A stretch of DNA of 64,000 bases from RGIG3178 sp964533965 (GCA_964533965.1 CAZHNN010000004.1:62001-126000), one strand, 5' to 3'. Shown: positions 35,180-43,580, numbered from the stretch's first letter. Notes: generated from the letters alone by a model not told the origin. A program made the numbers and translations.

Positions 35180-35371
35180 ATGGATAATGCAAACGGTAAA
35201 GTCCCGGCGTATTTGCACGGGGACGATCCATTGGAAGCTTCCGTCATGTCTTATACCGAGTGTACGGGAATGGTTGCGGCGCCGGCGGCGGATGCCGATC
35301 AGGCCGAAGCGTTCCGGCACATCTATGATATCCCGGTAGAGGAAAATGAAGACATGGTGGACCACGAATAG
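35180..35371 (+). CDS. Small acidic hypothetical protein
   Basis: 63 residues, acidic, no membrane segment. It starts MDNANGKVPAYLHGDDPLEA and ends ENEDMVDHE. Preceded by AAGGAGGATGTATAT, an excellent ribosome site, so translation is likely. I do not recognise a family. It is a free-standing gene on the plus strand about 200 bp upstream of enolase. Confidence 0.65.
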   Translation: MDNANGKVPAYLHGDDPLEASVMSYTECTGMVAAPAADADQAEAFRHIYDIPVEENEDMVDHE

Positions 35372-35572
35372 CATAGTCAGATGAGAATGCTTCTGATGCC
35401 TATTACGGCAACTAAATGCAAGGCTTGTGCTTGTGAAAATATATCAATTGTAGTAATATAATCCCTGGAAATAATGACTAGCTTTATGGCCTGTGTTGTC
35501 CATTTCCACGGATGTTTTGCTGTGAAGGAAAATGCGGTCATGCAGTCTTTATACTTGAAGGGAGGAATATCC

Positions 35573-36856
35573 TTGTTTACCATTTCCGATGTTATTGCAA
35601 GAGAGATTCTTGACTCCAGAGGAAACCCCACCGTGGAAGTGGAGGTATATCTGGAAGGCGGCGCGATGGGACGGGCTGCTGTGCCCTCCGGCGCATCCAC
35701 CGGAGCGTTTGAAGCCGTAGAGCTTCGCGACGGCGATAAAGGCCGTTATTTGGGCAAGAGCGTCAGCAAAGCGGTTACCAACGTCAACGAAGTCATAGCC
35801 GAAGCCATTATTGGCATGAACGCGCTGGACCAGGTCGCTATCGACAAGACGATGATCGTGCTGGACGGCACGCCCAACAAAGCGAAACTTGGCGCCAATT
35901 CCATTTTGGGCGTCTCTCTGGCAGTTGCCAAAGCTGCCGCACAGCAGGCGGAAGTGCCGCTGTATAAATACATCGGCGGCGTCAATGCCAAACAGTTGCC
36001 TGTCCCGATGATGAATGTCATCAACGGCGGAAAGCATGCCGACAGCAGCCTGAACATTCAGGAGTTCATGATCATGCCCGTTGGCGCATCGAGCTTCAAA
36101 GAATGCATCCGCATGTGCGCCGAAGTATACCAGACCCTCAAGAGCGTGTTGACCTCTAAGGGGTACAGCACCGCCGTCGGCGATGAGGGTGGATTTGCTC
36201 CGAACCTCAAGTCGGACGAAGAGGCGCTGGCTGTGATGGTCGAAGCGATCGAAAAAGCAGGCTACAAGCCCGGCGTAGACTTTATGCTGGGATGCGATGC
36301 AGCAGCTACCGAAATGTATCAGGAAGAGGATGGCAGCTATCTGTTCTGGAAGTCCGGCATCAAGATGACCATGGAAGAAATGGTGGAATACTGGGTCAAG
36401 CTCTGCGACAAATACCCGATCATCACGCTCGAAGACGTGATGGCCGAAGAGGACTGGGAAGGCTGGAAATTGCTCACAGAGAAACTTGGCAAGAAGGTGC
36501 AGCTCGTCGGCGACGACCTGTTTGTTACCAACACCGAGCGTCTCAAAAAGGGCATCGATATGGGCGTTACCAACAGCATCCTGATCAAGCTGAACCAGAT
36601 CGGTACGCTCACCGAAACGTTGGACGCCATCCAAATGGCGCACCGCGCGGGCTTTAGCACCGTGGTCAGCCATAGAAGCGGTGAGACGGAAGACGTCACC
36701 ATCGCGGATGTCGTCGTGGCCGTCAACGCCGGACAGATCAAGACCGGCGCGCCTTCGCGCACGGACCGCGTTGCCAAGTACAACCAACTGATCCGCATCG
36801 AGGAAGAATTGGGCGATGCCGCTCAATACAGCGCCGATGTCTTCCCGGTGAAATAA
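35573..36856 (+). CDS. eno: Enolase
   Basis: 427 residues. Converts 2-phosphoglycerate to phosphoenolpyruvate in glycolysis. Marks: REILDSRGNPTVEVEV, SGASTGAFEAVELRD, NVINGGKHADSSLNIQEFM, GDEGGFAPNL, metal ligands in ITLEDVMAEEDW and LVGDDLFVTN, catalytic lysine in ILIKLNQIGTLTE, and SHRSGETED. The true start is TTG at 35573 (GGGAGGAATATCC upstream), giving the standard length; upstream in-frame ATGs would add residues not seen in the family. A TATAAT at 35457-35462 may be its -10. Confidence 0.96.
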   Translation: MFTISDVIAREILDSRGNPTVEVEVYLEGGAMGRAAVPSGASTGAFEAVELRDGDKGRYLGKSVSKAVTNVNEVIAEAIIGMNALDQVAIDKTMIVLDGTPNKAKLGANSILGVSLAVAKAAAQQAEVPLYKYIGGVNAKQLPVPMMNVINGGKHADSSLNIQEFMIMPVGASSFKECIRMCAEVYQTLKSVLTSKGYSTAVGDEGGFAPNLKSDEEALAVMVEAIEKAGYKPGVDFMLGCDAAATEMYQEEDGSYLFWKSGIKMTMEEMVEYWVKLCDKYPIITLEDVMAEEDWEGWKLLTEKLGKKVQLVGDDLFVTNTERLKKGIDMGVTNSILIKLNQIGTLTETLDAIQMAHRAGFSTVVSHRSGETEDVTIADVVVAVNAGQIKTGAPSRTDRVAKYNQLIRIEEELGDAAQYSADVFPVK

Positions 36857-36880
36857 GGATAGCATACAGTCACAAAGACG

Positions 36881-36911
36881 CACCCCTTGGGTAACCCAAG
36901 GGGTGTTTTTG
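36881..36911 (+). terminator. Intrinsic terminator after enolase
   Basis: CACCCCTTGGG and CCCAAGGGGTG arms, then TTTTTG. The stem is also flanked by CACAAA/TTTGTG, extending it. Confidence 0.85.
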
Positions 36912-36950
36912 TGCCATAAAATGGACAAGCAGTTTTGTGTTTGGAAAGTT

Positions 36951-37232
36951 TCAGCGCCTTGAGATAAGGTAGTCTTGCATCTCATCACGGGCGGATTTGA
37001 TGATCGAAACGCTGTCGCCTGTAATTGCGTTGTCCATGAGCGCGAGCATGCACTTGCACAGCACTTCCACGCCCTTTTCCGTTTGTTCGCGGCTGTACTC
37101 GAGCTTTTGCAATCGTTCCTGCATGTTCAAAAGCGGCGAGATCCAGCCCCTGATGACGCTGGCAGCGCCACCTGCAATTATCACCGCGCCGCAAACAGCG
37201 CCGATGACAAGAATGATATTATCAATACCCAT
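36951..37232 (-). CDS. Phage holin-like small membrane protein
   Basis: 93 residues: one N-terminal membrane helix (IILVIGAVCGAVIIAGGAA), an amphipathic coiled segment (MQERLQKLEYSREQTEKGVE) and a C-terminal part with LMDNAITGDSVSIIKSARDEM. The last motif is common in small proteins of the lysis region of Firmicutes phages, so a phage origin is likely; function as a holin or spanin-like protein is inference. Preceded by AAGGTGAAGG. No other phage structural genes surround it. Confidence 0.65.
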   Translation of the reverse strand: MGIDNIILVIGAVCGAVIIAGGAASVIRGWISPLLNMQERLQKLEYSREQTEKGVEVLCKCMLALMDNAITGDSVSIIKSARDEMQDYLISRR

Positions 37233-37264
37233 TGTACCTTCACCTTGCCCTTAGGAGCCGTGTA

Positions 37265-37366
37265 TCAAGCGTGAGAGACGGTTTTAACCCAAGATACGGG
37301 AGCGTAGGAATCCGCTTGCGAGATATCGACGCTTGTAACGAAGAATACTCCCTTATTCTTTGTCAT
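37265..37366 (-). CDS. Possible small peptide upstream of the holin-like gene
   Basis: 33 codons (MTKNKGVFFVTSVDISQADS at the start), ending 32 bp before the holin-like ATG. The composition looks protein-like, but the ribosome site is poor, so this is tentative. Confidence 0.25.
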   Translation of the reverse strand: MTKNKGVFFVTSVDISQADSYAPVSWVKTVSHA

Positions 37367-37451
37367 AGTACCCATTCGTTTACTTTAACATAAGAATGGC
37401 CTATGTATCGAGTGGCTTTTGAATGGGAGAAAAGAGCTGCTTATAAAGACA

Positions 37452-37479
37452 GACAGTAGCCGGATAGCCGGTTACTGTC
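37452..37479 (-). terminator. Terminator after the MFS gene
   Basis: GACAGTAGCCGG and CCGGTTACTGTC arms make a 12-bp stem (one G-T pair) with an ATAG loop, followed on the minus strand by TGTCTTTATAAG. Confidence 0.6.
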
Positions 37480-37515
37480 CGTTAATACAATATATGCAGT
37501 ATCACAAAATGGGTG

Positions 37516-38799
37516 TCATGCACCTTTCAGATCAGCCGGTTCAGGGGCGCACTCTTGCTTGCTCGACAGCCAAGAGAGCAGGGATTTGCGCTTTGCCGCG
37601 AAGATGCCTAACAGACCCAGCAGCGTGACGCCGCCGCAGATCATAAAGCCGGAAGCGCCGCCCAATACCTGCATGGCAGACCCTGCAAAGAGATTTCCGA
37701 TCGGATGGGAACCCTGGTTGATAAACGCATAGACGCTCATGACTCTTCCGCGGTATTCGTTGGGCGTATTCACCTGGAACAGCGCGTTTGCCGTGTTCAT
37801 GAACATGATATTGCAGAACCCAACCGGTATCAGAATGACAAAGCTGAGGATGTACTGCCGCAGGAAGAAGGTCAGGATGAAAAGAGCCGATGTGGCGATG
37901 CCACTTATCAGCAGCAGGTGCTTGCGCAGACCATTCTTGCTCGAATAGGCCATGTAGACCGCGCCTATCAGTGCGCCTATGCCGATGGCCGACATCAGCC
38001 CCGTATAGAGGTTTGCATTGTCCCCATAGATGGCTTTTGAGAATACGGGAGTAATGACGTCTGTATTCATCACGAAAATGCTGAACAACGTCATAAACAA
38101 TACGCCCATCGTAAGCATCTCGTTTCGGCGGATAAAGCGGACGCCTTCGGCTACTTCATGGAACACTGCCTTTTTCCTGTTGGCTGCGGGCTTCTTTTCC
38201 ATGCGGATCATCAGAAGTCCCGCGATGACAGCCAAGAAGCTGATGGCGTTGATCAAAAAGCAAGCTGTGTATCCGAAGATCGACAACACGGCCCCGGAGA
38301 TGATCGGGCCGATGATTTTTGCGATGTTGACGATGGTGGAATTGAGCGAAATGGCGTTCATCAGATCCTCCTTGCCGACCATATCATAGAAGAACGCCTG
38401 GCGGGCCGGCATGTCAAACGTTTGGGTCACGCCATATAGGAAGACCAGCGAAACGACATGCCAGTATTGAATAACATGGAAAAAGGTCAACAGCGTCATG
38501 ATGATCGCCTGAACCGTGAACATCGATTGGGTCACCAGCATGACGTTTCGTTTGGAGAAACGGTCTGCAACGACGCCGGCAAACAGCGAGAACATGAAGA
38601 TGGGCAGGAATTGGAATACTCCCATAAGGCCTACCAGAAAGGCGGACTTGGTGAGCTGCAAAACGAGCCAGGTCTGTGCGGTGCGCTGCATCCAGGTACC
38701 GATTAGGGAGACGCATTGGCCGATCCAGAACAGGCGGAAATTTCTGTATCGGAGTGAACGGAAGGTGGTTTTAATAACGGACATAGATTTTTCAGGCAT
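37516..38799 (-). CDS. MFS transporter (EntS/MFS_3-like)
   Basis: 427 residues, about 12 membrane segments. The start FRSLRYRNFRLFWIGQCVSLIGTWMQ is typical of the MFS_3 group that includes enterobactin exporter EntS and many predicted drug exporters; GVVADRFSKRNVML is the loop 2-3 motif. Exporter activity is likely, substrate unknown. RBS GGGGAGTG. It is monocistronic, with its own promoter upstream and a terminator downstream. Confidence 0.9.
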   Translation of the reverse strand: MPEKSMSVIKTTFRSLRYRNFRLFWIGQCVSLIGTWMQRTAQTWLVLQLTKSAFLVGLMGVFQFLPIFMFSLFAGVVADRFSKRNVMLVTQSMFTVQAIIMTLLTFFHVIQYWHVVSLVFLYGVTQTFDMPARQAFFYDMVGKEDLMNAISLNSTIVNIAKIIGPIISGAVLSIFGYTACFLINAISFLAVIAGLLMIRMEKKPAANRKKAVFHEVAEGVRFIRRNEMLTMGVLFMTLFSIFVMNTDVITPVFSKAIYGDNANLYTGLMSAIGIGALIGAVYMAYSSKNGLRKHLLLISGIATSALFILTFFLRQYILSFVILIPVGFCNIMFMNTANALFQVNTPNEYRGRVMSVYAFINQGSHPIGNLFAGSAMQVLGGASGFMICGGVTLLGLLGIFAAKRKSLLSWLSSKQECAPEPADLKGA

Positions 38800-38853
38800 A
38801 CCGACACTCCCCAGAAATAATTAGGCGACTAAGTAATTGATTAAACGAATAAT

Positions 38854-38882
38854 ATTATACACCCAATGTAAGGTTTATACAA
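38854..38882 (-). promoter_or_regulatory. Predicted promoter of the MFS gene
   Basis: On the minus strand TTGTAT (38882-38877), 17 bp, TATAAT (38859-38854). The region just downstream holds an imperfect TAATTGATTA palindrome that could be an operator. Confidence 0.65.
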
Positions 38883-38982
38883 CAGTGCCGGGATCACAGC
38901 TTATCAGTCATATACATGCGGTCTGCGTGTAAAAAACGACTGTAAGCGCATTCTTCTTTTTCACTGTTTTTCAGTATTGCTA

Positions 38983-39016
38983 AAACAGGTCGGGGGCTTT
39001 TACCTCCGACCTGTTT
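38983..39016 (-). terminator. Terminator after the protein kinase gene
   Basis: AAACAGGTCGG and CCGACCTGTTT arms form an 11-bp perfect stem, with TTTTAG following on the minus strand. Confidence 0.75.
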
Positions 39017-39032
39017 ATGTAAAGCTATGGCA

Positions 39033-40010
39033 TTATCTGTTGGAAAAATACAGCAGCAATCCCAATCCGGCTGCGAGCGCCAACGCTACGCCGATAATGA
39101 TCCAGACGATCTTGTTTGCGTGTTTGCTCTGGGATATGGCAACCATCGGAGGATCAGGCATATCGGCGTATTTCAGATCCACTTTGTCAAGGTTACGTAG
39201 ATCAAAGGCCATATCCACCGCCGAACTGTAGCGCTCTTCCTTCCTTCGGCGCATGGCGCGCTTGATGCACGCCCAGATGGCAGGGTTGAGGTCATGCCGG
39301 ATCGAAGTCAGCGGTTTTGGCGATGAGGTGAGGTGCTGATACATGACGGTCATCGGGTTGTCTCCACTGTAAGGAGGAGTTCCCGCGAATATGTTGTACA
39401 ATAGGCAACCCACCGAATAAATATCGCTCTTCTCATCTCCTCGTTCACCTTTGATCTGTTCCGGGGACATGTATTCCGGGGTGCCTATCAACCCCGAAAA
39501 ACCTCTCCAGGTCACCCGTGGGGAGTTGCTCATAACGGCGATGCCGAAGTCGATGATCTTGAGATGCCCATCCTCCTCATATATGAGGTTTTCAGGCTTG
39601 ATATCGCGGTGGTACACGCCTTTTTTGTGGCAATATTCGATCGCGTCCAAGAGGTTCGCTACCATATCCAACGTTTGTTTATCGCTAAAGACATGCTTGT
39701 CATCCAACAGCTTCGCCAGCGTCTCCCCTTCGAGATAATGAAAGGCAAGATAGGGTGGGTTACCTTCGGAATAGTCGATGGAGACAGTCAGGTCAGGATG
39801 TTTTAGCAGCTGCCCAATTGCAATTTCGCGCTTGAAACGCTCATATACTGCAGGATCGCCCAACTGGCTGATATCCGGAAGCTTGAGCGCCACCTTATGG
39901 CCATCCCGGATATCCTCTGCCAGATACGTTCCGGCATACCCTCCGTGTCCAAGTAACTTGATGATTTTATATTTTCCGTCAATCAGCGTTCCAGCTTCGG
40001 GTGTCGCCAT
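39033..40010 (-). CDS. Hanks-type serine/threonine protein kinase
   Basis: 325 residues. Kinase domain about 15-270 with a glycine loop LGHGGYAGTYLAE, VAIK-type lysine in VALKLPD, catalytic HRDIKPENL (about residue 133), IIDFGIA and the TPEYMSPEQ segment. A juxtamembrane region leads to one C-terminal membrane helix (IVWIIIGVALALAAGLGLLL), leaving only a few residues outside. There are no PASTA repeats, so unlike PrkC it is unlikely to sense muropeptides. A PP2C phosphatase gene lies two genes upstream on the same strand, the usual partner. Confidence 0.93.
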   Translation of the reverse strand: MATPEAGTLIDGKYKIIKLLGHGGYAGTYLAEDIRDGHKVALKLPDISQLGDPAVYERFKREIAIGQLLKHPDLTVSIDYSEGNPPYLAFHYLEGETLAKLLDDKHVFSDKQTLDMVANLLDAIEYCHKKGVYHRDIKPENLIYEEDGHLKIIDFGIAVMSNSPRVTWRGFSGLIGTPEYMSPEQIKGERGDEKSDIYSVGCLLYNIFAGTPPYSGDNPMTVMYQHLTSSPKPLTSIRHDLNPAIWACIKRAMRRRKEERYSSAVDMAFDLRNLDKVDLKYADMPDPPMVAISQSKHANKIVWIIIGVALALAAGLGLLLYFSNR

Positions 40011-40052
40011 AACGGTTTCACTCCCTCAATGTTGAATTTGCGCCTCGGGCGG

Positions 40053-40394
40053 TCAGACTGCCTTGTCGCCTCTTTCCCCTGTCCGTATCCGTATGGCATC
40101 GAGGACAGGATATAAAAAGATCTTGCCGTCCCCTACTTCGCCCGTTTTGGCAACATCAACGACGGTGTCCACCACTTTCTCGACGATATCATCGGTCACA
40201 ACGATCTCTATCTTCACTTTTGGCAGCAAGTTGATATTCAATTCACTGTTCCAGTTACGTTCATCCACATATCCCTTTTGCAGGCCGCAGCCGATCACTT
40301 CGGTGACCGTCATACCGTGTATGCCGACATTATTCAAAGCGTCCTTTACTTCCGACAATTTGTTCGGCCGCAATATGCACTCGATTTTAACCAT
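40053..40394 (-). CDS. PII-family nitrogen regulatory protein with variant T-loop
   Basis: 113 residues, one complete PII domain: MVKIECILRPNKLSEVKDAL, the glycine-rich GMTVTEVIGCGLQKGY, LLPKVKIEIVV and the C-terminal GEVGDGKIFLYPV that binds ATP. In the T-loop, the segment aligned to YRGAEYMVDFLPK of GlnB reads NWNSELNINLLPK, so the uridylylated tyrosine (Tyr51) is Leu. It cannot be controlled by uridylylation there. No amtB or nif gene is adjacent; its neighbours are a Ser/Thr kinase and a PP2C phosphatase. ATG at 40394 preceded by GGAAAGGTG. Confidence 0.92.
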   Translation of the reverse strand: MVKIECILRPNKLSEVKDALNNVGIHGMTVTEVIGCGLQKGYVDERNWNSELNINLLPKVKIEIVVTDDIVEKVVDTVVDVAKTGEVGDGKIFLYPVLDAIRIRTGERGDKAV

Positions 40395-40627
40395 ACTTCT
40401 ACACACCTTTCCTGTTCTCCGCCCAAGGGATCCTGGCGCTTTGATTGTATCATGCACTGCACTTGTCTGTCCCAATTGCGCTGAAATCTGTATGAAATCC
40501 TAATGTCAAATGTTTTGAGCCGGCATGATCCTCTTTGGCCATTTCCCTCTGGATATCATACCATACAGCTTTTGCGTCAACAACGCAAAGCGGTTTGCGG
40601 GATTCTGTCATATTGCAAACTGCGGTT

Positions 40628-41410
40628 TCATGCGTTCGCGGCGATGGACATCACCGTCATGTTGTCGTTCCCACCTCTATAGTTGGCTTCCTGGATCAAT
40701 TTTTCGATGCCGCTTGAAAGGTTTTTCTTGCTTGTCAGGAAGAGGCGAATCTCGTCTTCGTCAAAATGCTCGAAGATTCCGTCCGTACAGAGGAAAAACA
40801 CATCGCCTGCCATCGTATTGCCGGAATAGAAATCCGCCGGCATGATGGGCCGCTCTCCAAGCGACCGTAGAATGACATGCTTGTTCGGATGGGTGCGCGC
40901 CTGTGCTTTTGTGATAAATCCCATTCTCTGAAGCCTTCCGACCACGCTGTGATCCTTTGTCAGCTGAAGAAACTTGCCACCTCGCAGCAGGAAGACCTTC
41001 GAATCCCCGACATGGGAGATATAGAATTTGTTCTCTTTGATAAGAAGCGCCGTCAGCGTGCACATCATCCTGCTGCAGCTTTGCTCCGTCATCGCCAGAT
41101 CGTATATATGCAGGGAGGTATACTGAAAAGCGTCTTTAAACCTATCCGGACACTTTCTGGTGTAATCCCCGAAATAATACTCCTGCAGCAAGACGTTCAC
41201 AGCCTCGGAACTAGCCACATCACCGGCGTGGGATCCTCCGACCCCGTCGGCTACGGCAAACAAAAGTCCAAACTCCTCTTTGAAATTGCGATCGTCGGGT
41301 ATATAGTAACCGCAATAGTCCTCATTGATAGGGCGAATCTGTCCTTTGTCCGTTGCGTACTGTACATCCAGGTTGATTCCCGAATTGAGCGTTGTCTTGG
41401 TTGCGTCCAT
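40628..41410 (-). CDS. PP2C-type serine/threonine phosphatase
   Basis: 260 residues. All metal-binding motifs are present: IRPINEDYCG, AVADGVGGSHAG, ISHVGDSKVFLL, FLCTDGIFEHFD and GGNDNMTVMS. It should remove phosphates placed by the kinase encoded at 39033-40010. ATG at 41410 has GAGG eight bases upstream; ATG 41416 is an alternative. The order phosphatase, PII, kinase on one strand suggests a signalling group, although gaps of about 230 bp and 40 bp separate them. Confidence 0.93.
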   Translation of the reverse strand: MDATKTTLNSGINLDVQYATDKGQIRPINEDYCGYYIPDDRNFKEEFGLLFAVADGVGGSHAGDVASSEAVNVLLQEYYFGDYTRKCPDRFKDAFQYTSLHIYDLAMTEQSCSRMMCTLTALLIKENKFYISHVGDSKVFLLRGGKFLQLTKDHSVVGRLQRMGFITKAQARTHPNKHVILRSLGERPIMPADFYSGNTMAGDVFFLCTDGIFEHFDEDEIRLFLTSKKNLSSGIEKLIQEANYRGGNDNMTVMSIAANA

Positions 41411-41492
41411 GATCATAGCCTCGCCCCCTAATCGCCGAATAGGGCCCTTTGAAAAGGCCCTATGCAAGCAATATAGATTTAGGATTTTGTTT

Positions 41493-43028
41493 TTATGCGC
41501 TTACGGATTCCTTGACCGTATCCCGGATCAGAATGCTCTTGCCGCTCTTTTTGCTGTTGGCCCTGAAATACACCAGGCCAACGAACAGCCACACGACGGT
41601 GAACCCTATCGCAATCAGCGCTGCCGTCATGGTTGCGCCTCCGGCATAGATGCCAAGGTAGATCACCGCAAACAACATGCCGATGTTCACAATTGCGCCG
41701 AGAATCGGGACGATGACAGCCGTTATGACATTCTTTTTTGGCTGTTTGCTAAGAGCAACCAATGCGATCAGGTTGGTCATGCCATACAGCACGAAGGTAC
41801 CGATGTTGGAGATGAGCGTCACTGCCGTCAATGTTGTGATGTTGATAACAGCAAAGGCACCGATGATGGCGGATGCGATCGAGATGACGACAACTGCGGT
41901 ATGCGGTGTGGCATGCTTGATGTGCAACTTGTTGAGGATGTTGGGCATCTCCTCATCCTTTGCCATCGCATAGGTTACGCGGACGCCGGTGTTCATGCAG
42001 GAGAGTGTGGATCCGAAGATGGCGATGGCAACTGTCGCTGCCACTGCGATCATCGCGATGAAGCCTGAATTGTTCAAGAGCACATTGCCGAGGTTTTGCA
42101 CCATGTCTCCAATCGGTGCGCCGCTTGCCGCCGCTGCTGCCAGGCCGTTCTGCACAACGCCTGCGCCGTCCGTCACGGCATACGACATGTTGAGCCAGCC
42201 GTTTGCCGCAAAATATTCAAACAGGTAGAATATCAATCCCTGAAGCACGAGCGAGAGGATGGTTCCGCGGCTCACATGCTTGATGGATTTGGATTCGGCG
42301 GCAAGCGCCGTTGCCGATTCAAAGCCGACCAGCAGCAGGATCGCGATCGTCGACTGGAAGATCACGCCCGAGAAGCTGTGCGGGATTAGGATATCCGTCA
42401 TGGACGCATGCACAAACGTCACATGTTCCGGATTAGAAGCCCGGTACGTCAGCGCCAATACGCTGATGAAGATGATGGTCACGATCTGGATGATGTTGAT
42501 GATCGTGGAAAACGCCGTAGAGCCCGATACGCCGCGGTATGCCACAAAGCCTGTGAGTATGGCGATGGCAGCCGCGATGAGCATTTGTGCCACCAGCGGG
42601 ATCGCAATGCCGAACTGTCCTGCAATATAGTTGATCATGATTGCGAACATTCCCACCATGACGCCCGGGTATACCCAGTAGTACAGGTGTGAGAACCAGC
42701 CGACCACAAACTTGTTGATCCTCGCAAAAACGGACAGTTTTTCGGATGCCATGAATGCGTGTTCTGCAAAATAATAGCTGCTGCCTGTTCCGGCTTCGGG
42801 ATAAACGGTCGCAAGCTTGGCATAGGATATTGCTGTCAACAGCGCAATGCCCAACGCCAGTAACAGTCCCGGGAACATATCAATGCCGGTGGACTGGCCG
42901 TTCACAACCTGTGCCGCCTGCATCTGGAACGTGAGCCACAAGAATGCTCCCGGCGCAATCAGCGCCATTGCGTTCACGGTTACCCCCGTGAGGCCAAGTG
43001 TTTTTTTCATTTCAGCCGGTTTTTCCAT
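41493..43028 (-). CDS. APC-superfamily amino acid permease
   Basis: 511 residues, about 12 membrane segments. The start LGLTGVTVNAMALIAPGAFLW is the first helix with the unwound GA-type substrate loop of APC permeases; ATVYPEAGTGSSYYFAEH follows in helix 2-3, and GFESATALAAESK is the conserved helix 6 region. It imports or exchanges an amino acid; substrate not determinable. RBS AAGGAGGGG. Expression is probably controlled by the unusual leader with four tandem terminator hairpins (43052-43260). Confidence 0.92.
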   Translation of the reverse strand: MEKPAEMKKTLGLTGVTVNAMALIAPGAFLWLTFQMQAAQVVNGQSTGIDMFPGLLLALGIALLTAISYAKLATVYPEAGTGSSYYFAEHAFMASEKLSVFARINKFVVGWFSHLYYWVYPGVMVGMFAIMINYIAGQFGIAIPLVAQMLIAAAIAILTGFVAYRGVSGSTAFSTIINIIQIVTIIFISVLALTYRASNPEHVTFVHASMTDILIPHSFSGVIFQSTIAILLLVGFESATALAAESKSIKHVSRGTILSLVLQGLIFYLFEYFAANGWLNMSYAVTDGAGVVQNGLAAAAASGAPIGDMVQNLGNVLLNNSGFIAMIAVAATVAIAIFGSTLSCMNTGVRVTYAMAKDEEMPNILNKLHIKHATPHTAVVVISIASAIIGAFAVINITTLTAVTLISNIGTFVLYGMTNLIALVALSKQPKKNVITAVIVPILGAIVNIGMLFAVIYLGIYAGGATMTAALIAIGFTVVWLFVGLVYFRANSKKSGKSILIRDTVKESVSA

Positions 43029-43051
43029 GAGAACCCCTCCTTGATGATGTT

Positions 43052-43260
43052 ATATAAATAAAGGGCCAAAATCTGCTGTAAACAGAATTTGGCCCCATTG
43101 CCCTATAAAAAAGCGCCATTATCCGCATGTTAATGTGGAGAATGGCGCCATCACCCTATAAAAAAGCCATTGTCCGCATAACTGCGGAGAATGGCCCCAT
43201 TGCCTAATTAAAAATAGCCATGACCTGCACACTGCAGATAATGGCTTCATTGCCATCAGA
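43052..43260 (-). promoter_or_regulatory. Leader with four tandem terminator/hexaloop modules upstream of the permease
   Basis: Read on the minus strand, four hairpins of about 30 nt follow each other at 47-53 nt intervals: T1 43246-43216, T2 43195-43166, T3 43148-43113, T4 43095-43063. Each is followed by a U-rich tract (ATTTTTAA, TTTTTTATA, TTTTTTATA, TTTATTTATA), as in intrinsic terminators. The stems differ in sequence with compensating changes (TCCGCA/TGCGGA in T2, CTGCA/TGCAG in T1). Each is preceded by an overlapping small hairpin with a 6-nt loop: GGC-AATGGG-GCC (T2, T4), GATGGC-AATGAA-GCCATT (T1), GGT-GATGGC-GCC (T3). The small hairpin and terminator share the GCC strand, so they exclude each other. 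Loops AAUGAA and AAUGGG have the A1/G4 residues of ANTAR targets. Confidence 0.7.
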
Positions 43261-43287
43261 TGATCTCTGCTCATCTAATTGCTCGTT

Positions 43288-43316
43288 AGTATACTATGCC
43301 TTTTTTCTAAAAGCAA
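43288..43316 (-). promoter_or_regulatory. Predicted promoter of the permease leader
   Basis: On the minus strand TTGCTT (43316-43311), 17 bp, TATACT (43293-43288). Start near 43281 gives a leader of about 250 nt containing all four hairpins. Confidence 0.7.
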
Positions 43317-43354
43317 TACCCCTATTGAAAATATTTAGCTTTTTAATAGCATCC

Positions 43355-43383
43355 TTGACGTTGAGCAACCATCTTCGTATAAT
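43355..43383 (+). promoter_or_regulatory. Predicted promoter of the ABC-F gene
   Basis: TTGACG (43355-43360), 17 bp, TATAAT (43378-43383). Near-consensus; start near 43390, about 215 nt before the ABC-F ATG. Confidence 0.8.
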
Positions 43384-43412
43384 TTGATCGATGCTGAAGT
43401 GGAGTTGAAAAG

Positions 43413-43433
43413 ATGTTCCTGCTTTCTTGCTAA
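43413..43433 (+). CDS. Candidate leader peptide of the ABC-F gene
   Basis: ATG TTC CTG CTT TCT TGC TAA encodes MFLLSC. GGAG stands eight bases upstream of the ATG, and the frame lies about 23 nt after the predicted transcript start. Short leader peptides are known to control several antibiotic-resistance ABC-F genes by ribosome stalling. Here the codons CTG-CTT-TCT-TGC coincide with the RNA segment that pairs downstream. Confidence 0.5.
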   Translation: MFLLSC

Positions 43434-43580
43434 AAAACATAAGGCATGAAACGATAAAGGTAGCCCTTTGTTTTCGCATGCCTGAGCAAGAAAGCATTCC
43501 ATCTCAATGAGCTGATATAGGCCCTGGTGCACTATGGGCATTACAAAGACAGATCGAGCTGTGAGAAATTGCTTTCTTGC
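43420..43580 (+). promoter_or_regulatory. Competing complementary segments in the ABC-F leader (candidate attenuator)
   Basis: TGCTTTCTTGC occurs twice, at 43420-43430 (inside the leader peptide) and 43570-43580 (just before the ABC-F ribosome site). GCAAGAAAGCA at 43486-43496 is complementary to both, over 11 bp, so it can pair with one at a time. The first pairing is extended by GATG/CATC and an inner AGGCATG/CATGCCT stem. The second is followed by AGCTTATTTATTT, a U-rich tract. Confidence 0.6.

Noticed and set aside
35549..36988. 479-codon open frame antisense to enolase
   Set aside because: It is a shadow of the enolase codon pattern; enolase is complete and unmistakable on the plus strand and the antisense product matches no family.
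43052..43260. CRISPR-like tandem repeats
   Set aside because: The repeats are themselves hairpins with T-runs, vary in sequence between copies and have no constant repeat-spacer structure; no cas genes are near.
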